A stretch of 39,177 nucleotides of DNA from Candidatus Omnitrophota bacterium (GTDB lineage Bacteria > Omnitrophota > Gorgyraeia > Zapsychrales > Zapsychraceae). A model generated the notes under the pieces. That model was not told where the DNA came from, did not search any database, and worked only from the letters and a program-made list of their open reading frames with translations. The stretch spans positions 1-39,177 of the forward strand of contig JAKLDK010000005.1 of NCBI GenBank assembly GCA_022703565.1, read 5' to 3'. This document shows positions 1 through 10,832 of this stretch, one piece after another. The first letter of the stretch is position 1. Every line of letters begins with the position of its first letter. The translations under genes and the position numbers were made by a program.

Positions 1-37
1 AATAACGATTAAGGCTGTTGTTCCAGCCCCCCCCCTA

Positions 38-65
38 TTGACAAACTTGTAAAGTATGCTATTCT
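38..65 (+). promoter_or_regulatory. Sigma-70-type promoter of the toxin-antitoxin operon
   Basis: A perfect -35 TTGACA (38-43) is followed after 16 bp by TATTCT (60-65). TG sits one base before the -10, giving an extended -10. The start of transcription should fall near 72, inside the first pair of AGTTAAC boxes, about 100 nt before the first start codon. Confidence 0.6.
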
Positions 66-136
66 AGTTAACGAAAGTTAATAAATATGAGTCTAGTCAA
101 GCGCAGATAGAGATGTATAAGTTAACATGAGTTAAC
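66..136 (+). promoter_or_regulatory. Two pairs of AGTTAAC operator-like boxes
   Basis: AGTTAAC (66-72) and AGTTAAT (76-82) form one pair, and AGTTAAC (120-126) and AGTTAAC (130-136) the other. Within each pair the boxes are exactly 10 bp apart, one helical turn, and the GTTAAC core is itself a palindrome. The first pair overlaps the predicted transcription start and the second lies in the leader. This is the expected layout for binding by the HTH antitoxin encoded just downstream; the assignment to that protein is inference. Confidence 0.55.
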
Positions 137-174
137 CAAGCATAAGGCTTTAAATCTATCATCAGGAGACTAAC

Positions 175-444
175 ATGGAAAATATAAAATATATTTCTAT
201 TCCCCAATTAGCCAAAATTTTGAATACTAGCCGGATTGCTGTTTATAAGAAAGTAAAGAGCGGCGAAATCGAGGCGATCCGTGTCGGGAAAAATTACGCT
301 ATTTCCGAGAAATTCGTTTTGGAGAACATGGGGAAATTAATCAAGCGAAACAAAGAAAGAAGCGAAAGCGCGATGATTGAGCTTGCCGTAGACAAGGCCT
401 TCAACCAATACAAAGAAACGTTCAAGAAGCTGGGCAGCGAATAA
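175..444 (+). CDS. Excisionase/MerR-type helix-turn-helix protein, probable antitoxin
   Basis: An 89-aa protein. Residues 5-50 match the small HTH fold of excisionase-family DNA-binding proteins: ISIPQLAKILNTSR-type helices, then a wing containing AIRVGKNYAIS. The remainder is a charged helical tail that could wrap the partner toxin. The start is supported by AGGAG (164-168) six bases before ATG. Its stop overlaps the start of the Doc/Fic gene (TAATG), so the two are translationally coupled. Canonical Doc partners are Phd/AbrB-type antitoxins; HTH partners of this type occur next to doc in other genomes, but the pairing here rests on gene order. It probably represses its own promoter through the AGTTAAC boxes. 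Confidence 0.75.
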   Translation: MENIKYISIPQLAKILNTSRIAVYKKVKSGEIEAIRVGKNYAISEKFVLENMGKLIKRNKERSESAMIELAVDKAFNQYKETFKKLGSE

Positions 445-866
445 TGCGCAAAATAGAAATAGCCGAAGTCGAGAAAGTCGCGTTTGCCCTGGCAAAGAAA
501 CTGCTTAGTTTTGACGAGCCGATACCGGATTTTGCGACGCGTTTCCCTAATATTTTGGAAAGCTGCCTGGAGACGCCGTTTCAAACTTACGGCCAGGGCG
601 ATTTGTATCCGACTACTATAAAAAAGGTGAGCATTTTATTTTATCTAATCATCAAAAATCATCCTTTTCAAAACGGCAACAAGAGAATCGCGGTTATGGC
701 GCTTCTTTATGCCTTGTCGCTTGACGGGAAATGGCTTCAAGTTGACCCGCGCAATTTATACGAGTTTGCGGTTTTAGTCGCCGAAAGCTCGCCGAAGAAT
801 AAAGAAACGGTCTTAATTTTTATTGAAGGGTTTATCGAGAAATATTTGGTGCCGTTTCATTTATAA
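444..866 (+). CDS. doc: Doc/Fic-family toxin (death-on-curing type)
   Basis: A 140-aa protein of the single-domain length typical of Doc. Residues 73-81 read HPFQNGNKR, the Fic-superfamily active-site loop in its Doc form: Lys replaces the Gly of the AMP-transferring Fic enzymes. Phage P1 Doc uses this altered loop to phosphorylate EF-Tu and stop translation; the same activity here is inference. The acidic residue of the P1 loop is Asn (N77) here, a variation worth noting when predicting activity. There is no separate promoter. It overlaps the upstream HTH gene by one base. Base composition looks more GC-rich than that of the flanking genes, which fits acquisition by transfer next to a tRNA gene. 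Confidence 0.82.
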   Translation: MRKIEIAEVEKVAFALAKKLLSFDEPIPDFATRFPNILESCLETPFQTYGQGDLYPTTIKKVSILFYLIIKNHPFQNGNKRIAVMALLYALSLDGKWLQVDPRNLYEFAVLVAESSPKNKETVLIFIEGFIEKYLVPFHL

Positions 867-1002
867 ACGAGATATTATCTACTATCGCGTCTACCAATCA
901 TTTAATCCAAATATTTGACTAAAATAAGCAATAATGATAGACTAATTTGCTTTTTTACTTATTGTCAACTTCACTATTAATATACCTATTAATATAAATA
1001 TA

Positions 1003-1076
1003 CGGGGAGTAGCGCAGCTGGCTAGCGCGCAACGTTCGGGACGTTGAGGTCGTGGGTTCAAACCCCACCTCCCCGA
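1003..1076 (+). tRNA. tRNA-Pro (anticodon CGG)
   Basis: The cloverleaf can be drawn by hand. The acceptor arms are CGGGGAG (1003-1009) and CTCCCCG (1069-1075), with discriminator A1076. The D-stem is GCGC/GCGC, the anticodon stem CAACG/CGTTG (from 1030) with loop TTCGGGA, and the T-stem GTGGG/CCCAC around TTCAAAC. The anticodon CGG lies at 1037-1039 and reads CCG. CCA is not encoded, which fits the CCA-adding-type enzyme gene at 5657. A T-run (1081-1086) follows and may end the transcript. Confidence 0.95.
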
Positions 1077-1153
1077 TAATTTTTTTCGTAAGTTAAATTA
1101 ATAATTTTAAAAAAGGGACAATTCATTAGAAAGAATATGTTCCAAGTCTTCAG

Positions 1154-1225
1154 TTACAGGTCACCAGTCACAGGCCACAAGAATAATTAGTTTCCTGTGG
1201 CTTGTGACTTTGTGGCATGTGGCAC
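1154..1225. repeat. Degenerate inverted repeat of GTCACAGGCCACAAG type
   Basis: The left arm (1154-1181) holds repeated units resembling ACAGGTCAC, AGTCACAGG and CCACAAG. The right arm (1194-1225) holds the complementary units CCTGTGG, CTTGTGAC, TTGTGGC and ATGTGGC. The inner 16 bases of the arms match at 14 positions, and a 12-nt AT-rich loop separates them. Transcribed, it would form a long hairpin ending about 8 nt before the acylphosphatase start. It may be a dispersed REP-like element; a genome-wide copy count was not possible. Confidence 0.55.
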
Positions 1226-1233
1226 TAAATAAT

Positions 1234-1503
1234 ATGATTCGAGCGCATGTAATTTATTCTGGCCGGGTGCAGGGTGTTGGGTTCCGCTATACAGTTTTAG
1301 AATTGGCCAATCAACTGCATGTTACTGGTTGGGTTAAGAATTTACCCGACGGCAGGGTTGAAGCGGTAATTGAGGGTGATGAGGATAGTGTCAAGAAGCT
1401 TGCTCTTGAAATCGATCAGGCGTTTAAGCGTAATATCCGAGATAAGCTGCTCAACTATTCCGAAGGAATAAATGAATTCCAGAAGTTTGAAATTGTTTAC
1501 TAA
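1234..1503 (+). CDS. acyP: Acylphosphatase
   Basis: Acylphosphatase hydrolyses carboxyl-phosphate bonds of small acyl phosphates in the cytoplasm. The 89-aa product has the family's usual length. The N-terminal motif GRVQGVGFR holds the phosphate-binding loop and catalytic Arg, and the WVKNLPDGRVE segment holds the catalytic Asn. ATG at 1234 was chosen because it gives the normal N-terminus. An upstream in-frame GTG (1204) would add ten residues encoded by the repeat right arm and is unlikely. No clear Shine-Dalgarno is visible. The gene lies 18 bp before the phosphoesterase gene. Confidence 0.92.
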   Translation: MIRAHVIYSGRVQGVGFRYTVLELANQLHVTGWVKNLPDGRVEAVIEGDEDSVKKLALEIDQAFKRNIRDKLLNYSEGINEFQKFEIVY

Positions 1504-1521
1504 TAAATCCGAGGCTAAATT

Positions 1522-4766
<3,245 letters not shown>

Positions 4767-4767
4767 C

Positions 4768-5655
4768 ATGAAAGAATTTGTAGATGAATTTATAAATTAT
4801 TTGTCGGTCGAAAGGGGCTTGGCGCAAAACACACTTTTGGCTTATCGACGAGATTTAGACAAATATATGCTGTATTTAAAGAATTGCTCGGTTGTTTTGG
4901 CAGATAATGTTAAGCGGGAAGACATTACTAATTATATGTTTGAGCAAAAGAAAAAGGGGCTTTCTGCTAATTCAATTGCGCGTAATTTAGCGGCGATAAA
5001 AATGTTTCATCGGTTTTTAGTCCGGGAGCGTTTAGCCAAGGAAGACCCGACTAATTTAATTGAAACGCCTAAGCTTTGGAAAAGGATTCCGGAAGTCTTG
5101 ACTGTTAATGAAGTTGAGTCAATGATTACGGCGGCCCAAGGTAAAACTTGGCAGTCAACACGGGATAAAGCTATTTTGGAGTTGTTTTATGCGAGCGGTG
5201 TCCGGGTTTCTGAGCTTGTTAATTTGAAACTGGACAATATTAATTTGGATGTCGGATATGTGCGTTGTATCGGAAAAGGCAGCAAGGAAAGAATTATACC
5301 CGTCGGGAAGAGAGCCCAGGAAGCGATAAAACGTTATTTGGAAAAAGTCCGGCCTAAGCTTGCGAAAAAAAGCTTTGAAACAAATATATTCTTAAGCCGT
5401 TTAGGGAAAAAGATTAGCCGGCAGAGCGTTTGGAAAATTATTAAATTGTATGCCCGCTTGGCAAAAGTGAAAAAAGAGATTAAACCGCATACTTTAAGGC
5501 ATTCTTTCGCGACTCATTTGCTTGAACATGGCGCGGATTTGCGCTCCGTGCAGGAAATGCTCGGGCATTCGGATATTTCGACGACACAGATTTATACGCA
5601 TGTTGATCGGGAGCGTTTAAAAACAATACATAAACAGTTTCATCCGCGAGGATAA
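4768..5655 (+). CDS. xerD: Tyrosine recombinase XerC/XerD
   Basis: The 295-aa product has the length and layout of Xer recombinases, which resolve chromosome dimers at dif. There is an N-terminal SAM-like core-binding domain (residues 1-90) and a catalytic domain with all active residues: R146 (ASGVRVSEL), K170, H241-x-x-R244 (HTLRH), H267 (LGHSDI) and the nucleophile Y276 (IYTHV). The closing GHSDISTTQIYTHV block is typical of XerC/D rather than phage integrases, and no mobile element surrounds it. XerC and XerD cannot be firmly separated by eye; XerD is the more likely call. Confidence 0.9.
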   Translation: MKEFVDEFINYLSVERGLAQNTLLAYRRDLDKYMLYLKNCSVVLADNVKREDITNYMFEQKKKGLSANSIARNLAAIKMFHRFLVRERLAKEDPTNLIETPKLWKRIPEVLTVNEVESMITAAQGKTWQSTRDKAILELFYASGVRVSELVNLKLDNINLDVGYVRCIGKGSKERIIPVGKRAQEAIKRYLEKVRPKLAKKSFETNIFLSRLGKKISRQSVWKIIKLYARLAKVKKEIKPHTLRHSFATHLLEHGADLRSVQEMLGHSDISTTQIYTHVDRERLKTIHKQFHPRG

Positions 5656-5656
5656 G

Positions 5657-6925
5657 ATGGTTATTGCTTTAAATAAATTAGACAAGAAAATCTTTAATAT
5701 CGTAAGGAAGGTTGGGCAATCGGCGGATAAGCATAGCCTGCCTATTTATGTTGTTGGCGGAGTTGTCCGGGATATTCTTCTTAAGAAGGATATATTTGAT
5801 TTAGATTTTGTCGTGGAAGGCGATGGTATAAAACTAGCAAATATCTTGGCCAGAGAATTAAATCTTAAGCCAATTGTACATTCTAAATTTGGTACGGCTA
5901 CTTTAATCCTGCAAGATAACATCCGTCTTGATTTTGTAAGCGCGAGAAAAGAAGTTTATTCCTATCCGGGGGCTTTACCGAATGTCGAACTGGGAAAATT
6001 GGCAGACGACCTTTTTAGAAGGGATTTTACAATAAATGCGATGGCAATTGCTATTAACCAAGATAATTTTGGTGTTTTAATTGATAAATTCAACGGGTCA
6101 GAAGACCTTAGCTCGGGAATTATCCGGGTTTTACATGATAAAAGTTATACTGATGACCCGACGAGAATCCTGCGGGCGGTAAGGTTTGAGCAGCGCCTGA
6201 AATTTAGTATCAACAGCCATGATTTGGGTTTAATTAAAAAAACTTTAAAGAGCAAGGCAATTAATAGCGTTGGCCAGGTGCGTTATTTTAATGAAATAAA
6301 GAAAATGATTGTTGAGGAAAATGCTTTAGCTTGTTTTAAAAGATTAAGGATATTAAAGGCTGAGAAAATAATTGGTGCTCGTATTCGGCTGGATTTGAAA
6401 TTATTGTCGAAAACTATTAGCAATATAAAAGGAGTAAAGAGAGATAAATTTTATCAAGGCCAATATTCTTCTTGGATATTTTTGTTTATGGCTATGGTTT
6501 CTCCTTTGAGCGTTAACAGCCTTTCTAAGTTAATCAAGCGGTTTGGAATTAATAACCACGATCGTAATGCGATATTGCATTCTTTGAAAAAAGAAGGGAT
6601 TGCTCAAGCTTTAAGCCAACGCCAATTGAAGGGTAGCCAAATTTATTGCATTTTAAATCAGCTGCCGTTAGAAACCATTTTATTTATTAGGGCTTACACT
6701 TCTAACAAGAACGTAAATGTAAATATTGATCATTATTTACAACGTATAGCTAAGGTTAAACTATTGTCCGACGGAAATGATATTAAATCGCTGGGGAATA
6801 TTGCTCCTAAGGAAATCGGGAAAATAATAAGCAAATTATTATTGGCTAAAATTGACGGTTTGGTTAAGAATAAAAAAGAGGAATTAAATTTAGCTAAGAA
6901 AATCAAGCTAGATGCTGGATTATAG
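5657..6925 (+). CDS. CCA-adding / poly(A) polymerase family nucleotidyltransferase
   Basis: A 422-aa class II nucleotidyltransferase that adds nucleotides to RNA 3' ends. The head domain shows GGVVRD (residues 34-39) followed by the metal-binding pair in DLDFVVEG (D48, D50), then DLFRRDFTINAMA and DDPTRILRAVRFEQRL. These are the standard family signatures, including the region that selects ATP and CTP. The C-terminal half is helical and has no HD motif that I can see. The lone tRNA in the window lacks an encoded CCA, so CCA addition is the likelier role, but an A-adding or poly(A) enzyme is possible. It lies one base after xerD. Confidence 0.88.
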   Translation: MVIALNKLDKKIFNIVRKVGQSADKHSLPIYVVGGVVRDILLKKDIFDLDFVVEGDGIKLANILARELNLKPIVHSKFGTATLILQDNIRLDFVSARKEVYSYPGALPNVELGKLADDLFRRDFTINAMAIAINQDNFGVLIDKFNGSEDLSSGIIRVLHDKSYTDDPTRILRAVRFEQRLKFSINSHDLGLIKKTLKSKAINSVGQVRYFNEIKKMIVEENALACFKRLRILKAEKIIGARIRLDLKLLSKTISNIKGVKRDKFYQGQYSSWIFLFMAMVSPLSVNSLSKLIKRFGINNHDRNAILHSLKKEGIAQALSQRQLKGSQIYCILNQLPLETILFIRAYTSNKNVNVNIDHYLQRIAKVKLLSDGNDIKSLGNIAPKEIGKIISKLLLAKIDGLVKNKKEELNLAKKIKLDAGL

Positions 6926-6939
6926 GACAGGAGGAATTT

Positions 6940-7293
6940 ATGGGCCGAATGGAGAAGGTAAACGAACAGTTAAGAAGAGAAATAGGAACTATTTTGCTAA
7001 TGGAAATGTCTGACCCCAGATTTGAACTCGTATCAATAACTTATGTCGAGACCAGCCCGGATTTGAGATACGCGAAGGTGTTTTTTAGCGTAATGGGCGA
7101 TGAAGAAAAGATTAATAATGCCCAGCAAGGTTTAAATAATGCCCGAAATAAAATACGCAGTCTAGTTGCGCAGAGAATAAAAATGCGATATATCCCGGAA
7201 ATAAACTTTTTCTATGACAAGTCTATTGAGTATAGCGCTCGCATCGAAGAAGCGTTAAAGGAGATAAAGGATGAAAATAAACGAGATACTTAA
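6940..7293 (+). CDS. rbfA: Ribosome-binding factor RbfA
   Basis: RbfA binds the 30S subunit during late 16S rRNA maturation. The 117-aa protein shows the KH-like RbfA fold: RVEKVNEQLRREI-type start (here RMEKVNEQLRREI), SDPRF, a YAKVFFSV strand and the terminal basic segment RIKMRYIPEINFFYD. AGGAGGAA just before ATG 6940 gives a strong ribosome binding site. The gene opens a small translation and RNA group (rbfA, nrnA-like, truB, ribF) in the same order as many bacterial genomes, where nusA and infB usually precede; those are not present here. The end overlaps the next gene by 23 nt. Confidence 0.95.
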   Translation: MGRMEKVNEQLRREIGTILLMEMSDPRFELVSITYVETSPDLRYAKVFFSVMGDEEKINNAQQGLNNARNKIRSLVAQRIKMRYIPEINFFYDKSIEYSARIEEALKEIKDENKRDT

Positions 7294-8230
7294 GGTTATT
7301 AAGGCCAATAGTACATTTCTGCTTTCGGCGCATGAAAATTTAGACGCTGACGCGATGACTTCTGAATTAGTTATGGCGGCATATTTAAGAAAATTAGGGA
7401 AAAAAGTTTATATAATAAATCATAGCCCGGTACCAAGCCGGTTAAAATTCTTGCCCGGAGCAAATAATATTAAACAATACAAAAAGGGTATGCGTGTTGG
7501 TTATGATGTTTTGATTGTGGTTGATTGCGGTGAACTGCGGCGGATTGGCGATGTCAGGTATCTTCTTTTAAAGGATAAGAAAATAATCAGCTTTGATCAT
7601 CATGCGACCAATCATTATTTCGCGGATTATAATGTAGTTGACCAATATTCCTCATCTACGGCGGAAATAGTTTATGAATTCTTGACTAATGCCGGTTTCA
7701 AACTTAACCGCACGATGGCGATGCTTTTGTATTCGGGGATTATTACCGATACCGGATGTTTTCGGTATAGCAATACTTCCGCCAAAACACATCTGATTGT
7801 ATCCGAATTGCGTGGTTATAATTTCCCAGCGCATGTAATTTATAAGAAGTTGTTTGAGGTAATTCCGACGGATGAAACAAAGGGATTCTTAAGGACGATT
7901 TCCCGGCACACTACTTGCTTTAACAACCAGGTATTATTAATTGAGTTAAAAAAGAAAATATTTAATAAATTCTCCGAAGATTTTGATTTAAGGGACAGCA
8001 TTTTTTCTTTTTTCCGGACGGTTAAGGGATTGGAAGTTGTCGCCATCCTTTCGGAAGTAAAGCATAATGTTACCAAAATAAATTTACGTTCCATGGGCGC
8101 TATTGATGTTGCTAAATTGGCCAATGTTTTCGACGGTGGAGGGCATAAAGCGGCTAGCGGCTGTGTAATTAAGGCAAAAATAAAAGAAGCATCAAAAATA
8201 CTGTTAAAGGAAATTAAAAGGCACTTATGA
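7271..8230 (+). CDS. nrnA: DHH-family phosphoesterase, NrnA-like
   Basis: A 319-aa protein of the DHH/DHHA1 family. NrnA degrades nanoRNAs and can remove the 3'-phosphate of pAp. The motifs are HENLDADA (residues 21-28; family usual HxxPDxDA), VVDCG (D85), DHH (109-111) and near the C-terminus GGGHKAASG, the DHHA1 substrate-binding loop. A Leu stands where Pro is usual in the first motif. AAGGAG lies just before ATG 7271, inside the rbfA end. Position between rbfA and truB is the standard neighbourhood of nrnA, which supports the subfamily call. Confidence 0.9.
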   Translation: MKINEILKVIKANSTFLLSAHENLDADAMTSELVMAAYLRKLGKKVYIINHSPVPSRLKFLPGANNIKQYKKGMRVGYDVLIVVDCGELRRIGDVRYLLLKDKKIISFDHHATNHYFADYNVVDQYSSSTAEIVYEFLTNAGFKLNRTMAMLLYSGIITDTGCFRYSNTSAKTHLIVSELRGYNFPAHVIYKKLFEVIPTDETKGFLRTISRHTTCFNNQVLLIELKKKIFNKFSEDFDLRDSIFSFFRTVKGLEVVAILSEVKHNVTKINLRSMGAIDVAKLANVFDGGGHKAASGCVIKAKIKEASKILLKEIKRHL

Positions 8231-8892
8231 AAGAAGGGATCCTAATTATAAATAAACCTTCCGGGATTACTTCCCATGATGTGGTAGAAGCAATCCGCCG
8301 GAGATTTAAAATGAAAAGAGTCGGCCACGCGGGGACGCTTGATCCGATGGCAACCGGTGTTTTAATGGTTCTTTTAGGCCGGTATACAAAATTATTTAAT
8401 AGTTTCGCTTCTTTTGATAAGGCGTATTCTGCCACGATGATATTGGGCTTAAATACTGATACGGCAGATATTCAAGGAAAAGAAACAGCTCGGGCATCAA
8501 TAGCAGGCATAACACCGGAGAAAATAGAAAAAGTTTTTAACGAATTCGTCGGCGAAATTGACCAGGTTCCGCCGATGTATTCTGCGGTAAAAGTAAAAGG
8601 AAGAAAACTTTATGAATTGGCCAGAAAAGGAATTCAAGTCGAACGTGAAGCGAGAAGAATTAAGATAAATAAACTAGAAATCGTTCAGATTAACTTGCCG
8701 GAAGTAAAATTCTATCTTGAGTGTTCAAAGGGAACTTATGTCCGGCAGTTGGCCGAAGATATCGGAAAAAGATTGGGTTGCGGTGGCTGCATCTCGCAGA
8801 TTGAAAGGACACAAGTGGGCAGTTTCAACATCAAAGACGCAGTAACAATTGAGGATGTTAATGAAAGTAATGTGCGGGATTGGAAAAATTAA
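8227..8892 (+). CDS. truB: tRNA pseudouridine-55 synthase TruB
   Basis: TruB converts U55 in the T-loop of tRNAs to pseudouridine. The 221-aa product carries LIINKPSGITSHDVV and the catalytic block GHAGTLDPMATGVL with D39, followed by MYSAVKVKGRKLYELAR and the GTYVRQLAEDIG motif. It is shorter than the E. coli protein because the C-terminal PUA-like extension is missing; the catalytic domain is complete. Its ATG overlaps the nrnA-like stop by four bases, and its end overlaps the start of ribF. Confidence 0.95.
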   Translation: MKEGILIINKPSGITSHDVVEAIRRRFKMKRVGHAGTLDPMATGVLMVLLGRYTKLFNSFASFDKAYSATMILGLNTDTADIQGKETARASIAGITPEKIEKVFNEFVGEIDQVPPMYSAVKVKGRKLYELARKGIQVEREARRIKINKLEIVQINLPEVKFYLECSKGTYVRQLAEDIGKRLGCGGCISQIERTQVGSFNIKDAVTIEDVNESNVRDWKN

Positions 8893-9790
8893 AAAGATTG
8901 ACCGCCCTATAATTTTAGCTATTGGTATTTTTGATGGGATACATCTCGGGCATCAAAGATTATTATCTGATGTAATAAAAAGGGCTAAGAAAACAAACAG
9001 TATTCCGGCGGTCCTGACCTTTGATCCTCATCCGGTACATGTTTTACATCCGCGTATTTACCTGCCGTTTATTATTTCTTTGGAACAAAGGTTGATGTTA
9101 TTCAAGGAATTAGGAATAAAATTGTGCTTTGTGATGCCGTTTAACCGGAAATTAGCGCATTTGTCGGGCAAGACTTTTTTTGAAAAATATTTAGCCAATA
9201 AGTTTAAGATAAGAGAGATTGTCGTCGGAGATGATTTCCATTTTGGCTCGGGGAGGAAGAATTCTCTGCGCGATCTTTATGATATCGGCGAGAAATATAG
9301 TTTCAAGCCCGATATAGTTAAATTAAGAAAATTGCACAAAAGAAAAATCAGCAGCACCAATATAAGAAAATTGATTATGCAGGGGAAATTAGCGAAAGTA
9401 AAAGAATCGCTAGGGCGGGATTATTCAATTGTTTCCCGTGTTATTAGAGGTGACGGCCGGGGTAACAAATTGGGTTTTCCGACGGCAAATCTTGATATCA
9501 GTAATTTAGCCCTTCCGCCTTATGGGGTTTATGCGGTAAAAGTTGTTCTTGGGGGCAAGAATTATCTTGGTATGGCGAGCGTGGGATTTCGCCCGACATT
9601 TAAATTTAAGAAAGTAGTGGTTACGGCTGAAGTATTTATTTTCGATTTTTCGCGCAATATTTATGGCAAAATAATTAAGGTCGATTTTATTAAAAAGTTT
9701 CGTTCCGAAATAAAATTCAAAAATACCGGAGCATTGATTCAAAAAATGAAAGAAGACGAAGTAAAAATTAGAAAATATTTTAATATTTAA
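8861..9790 (+). CDS. ribF: Bifunctional riboflavin kinase / FAD synthetase
   Basis: RibF makes FMN from riboflavin and then FAD. The N-terminal adenylyltransferase domain shows IGIFDGIHLGHQRLL and DDFHFGSGR; the linker has the KISSTNIRKLI motif. The C-terminal kinase domain shows GDGRGNKLGFPTANLD and the Pro-x-x-Gly-Val-Tyr-Ala segment. ATG 8861 was chosen because GAGG (8851-8854) lies six bases upstream; ATG 8870 is an alternative. It overlaps truB by 32 nt, so it is coupled to that gene. The product is 309 aa, normal length. Confidence 0.93.
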   Translation: MKVMCGIGKIKKIDRPIILAIGIFDGIHLGHQRLLSDVIKRAKKTNSIPAVLTFDPHPVHVLHPRIYLPFIISLEQRLMLFKELGIKLCFVMPFNRKLAHLSGKTFFEKYLANKFKIREIVVGDDFHFGSGRKNSLRDLYDIGEKYSFKPDIVKLRKLHKRKISSTNIRKLIMQGKLAKVKESLGRDYSIVSRVIRGDGRGNKLGFPTANLDISNLALPPYGVYAVKVVLGGKNYLGMASVGFRPTFKFKKVVVTAEVFIFDFSRNIYGKIIKVDFIKKFRSEIKFKNTGALIQKMKEDEVKIRKYFNI

Positions 9791-9958
9791 ACTTTTTTAT
9801 GATATTATTCTAAGGTATTAACTCGCAGCAGCAATGGTAATATGTAAGCCATTGAATAGCAATAGTTTGCAATATCGTCTTTCCGCAGCGCCTCCTAAAA
9901 TAGGCATTATATCCAATCAAAAAAACTAATTATATATTATATTTTAATAAAATAAGTG

Positions 9959-9987
9959 TTGACTTGGGGAATAAGTTTGCCTATACT
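9959..9987 (+). promoter_or_regulatory. Strong promoter of the dcw cluster
   Basis: TTGACT (9959-9964) and TATACT (9982-9987) are separated by 17 bp, near the sigma-70 consensus. Predicted transcription would begin about 9994, at the first MraZ box. This is the best promoter found in the window and precedes about 16 kb of co-directional genes. The 255-bp gap it lies in otherwise holds only a small hairpin (9832-9854) with no T-run. Confidence 0.72.
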
Positions 9988-9994
9988 AGCAAAT

Positions 9995-10021
9995 AAAGTG
10001 GAACAAAGTGGAGCGTAGTGG
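9995..10021 (+). promoter_or_regulatory. Triple MraZ-binding box
   Basis: Three direct repeats, AAAGTGG (9995-10001), AAAGTGG (10005-10011) and GTAGTGG (10015-10021), have an exact 10-bp period. This matches the known MraZ operator, a row of GTGG boxes one helical turn apart upstream of mraZ. They overlap the predicted transcription start, so MraZ bound here would repress the cluster that encodes it. Confidence 0.8.
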
Positions 10022-10045
10022 TTTAACAGCCAAATTATATAATAT

Positions 10046-10483
10046 ATGTTTTACGGTGAATACCAACACAATATCGATCGAAAATCCCGGCTAATCTTAC
10101 CGTCGAAATTTCGTGAAGTTTGCAAAGAATATGGTGTGGAGAAATTCTTTCTTACCCGCGGATTGGATAAATGTATTTTTATGTTTAGCGCCGAAGAATG
10201 GCGTACGCAAGAGCAAAAATTCAAGACGATGTCATTTACCAAACAAGAATCAAGAAATTTTAATCGATTATTCTTTTCCGGCGCTGTTGATATTGTTCCG
10301 GATAAGCAGGGTAGATTTATTATCCCGCCGTATCTAAAAGACTACGCGGGAATAAAACGTGAAACTGTGATTATTGGTATTTCTAATAGAATTGAAATTT
10401 GGGATAAGAAGCTTTGGGAAACATTTTATTCAGGTTCAAGTGAATCATTTGAGAAGATAGCAGAAAATATTCTCAATGTATAG
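10046..10483 (+). CDS. mraZ: Transcriptional regulator MraZ
   Basis: MraZ is the DNA-binding regulator of the division and cell wall cluster. The 145-aa protein contains two SpoVT-AbrB-like swapped-hairpin domains, each with the signature: DRKSRLILPSKFR (residues 11-23) and DKQGRFIIPPYLKDYA. The N-terminus MFYGEYQHNID is typical of the family (usual MFxGxxxxxlD), which fixes the start, although no Shine-Dalgarno is visible before it. The triple GTGG box 25 bp upstream is its expected autoregulatory target. Confidence 0.95.
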   Translation: MFYGEYQHNIDRKSRLILPSKFREVCKEYGVEKFFLTRGLDKCIFMFSAEEWRTQEQKFKTMSFTKQESRNFNRLFFSGAVDIVPDKQGRFIIPPYLKDYAGIKRETVIIGISNRIEIWDKKLWETFYSGSSESFEKIAENILNV

Positions 10484-10533
10484 ATATTTATACTTGGTAT
10501 TTTAAAAACATACTCTCTATAGGGGGGAGCACA

Positions 10534-10797
10534 ATGTTTATGAAGAATAGCAAGGATATAGTTTTTCTGCACTTAACTGATCTTCCCAATTGCGGTTGTG
10601 TTTTTTGCCTAGCTCGAGATAAAAACACCGGCAAAACAAAGATGTATTTGGTGGCCGAGGGGCAAGACGCAATCTATTCTCGCGAGAGTGTAACTGAAGC
10701 TTGGATGAAGCTAGAAGACCCGCAGGATTATTTAAATATTAAAGAAAGCTTCGTTGAAGCGGTGGAAGCGAGAAATGTCCCTTGTTTCTGTGAATAG
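10534..10797 (+). CDS. Small Cys-rich protein of unknown function
   Basis: An 87-aa product, not recognised. Cysteines cluster at both ends: CGCVFC (C20, C22, C25) near the N-terminus and CFC (C84, C86) at the very end, a five-Cys set that could bind a metal or Fe-S cluster. The middle is acidic and probably mixed alpha-beta. There is no signal peptide or membrane segment. A G-rich ribosome site (GGGGGG, 10522-10527) precedes ATG 10534; ATG 10540 is an alternative. It lies between mraZ and rsmH, where these two genes are normally adjacent. Confidence 0.7.
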   Translation: MFMKNSKDIVFLHLTDLPNCGCVFCLARDKNTGKTKMYLVAEGQDAIYSRESVTEAWMKLEDPQDYLNIKESFVEAVEARNVPCFCE

Positions 10798-10832
10798 CAA
10801 ATATTAAAGAAAATATTTAATAGGAATAATTT

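Noticed and set aside
27-35. Run of nine C near the left edge as a phase-variation tract
   Set aside because: It is upstream of the promoter and not inside a gene or between -35 and -10; a sequencing artefact is also possible.
4768-5655. Phage or integron integrase with attachment site
   Set aside because: Motifs are of housekeeping XerC/D type and neighbours are all core genes; no direct repeats flank it.
9832-9854. Terminator after ribF (CAATGG/CCATTG hairpin)
   Set aside because: Only six pairs with a long loop and no T-run.
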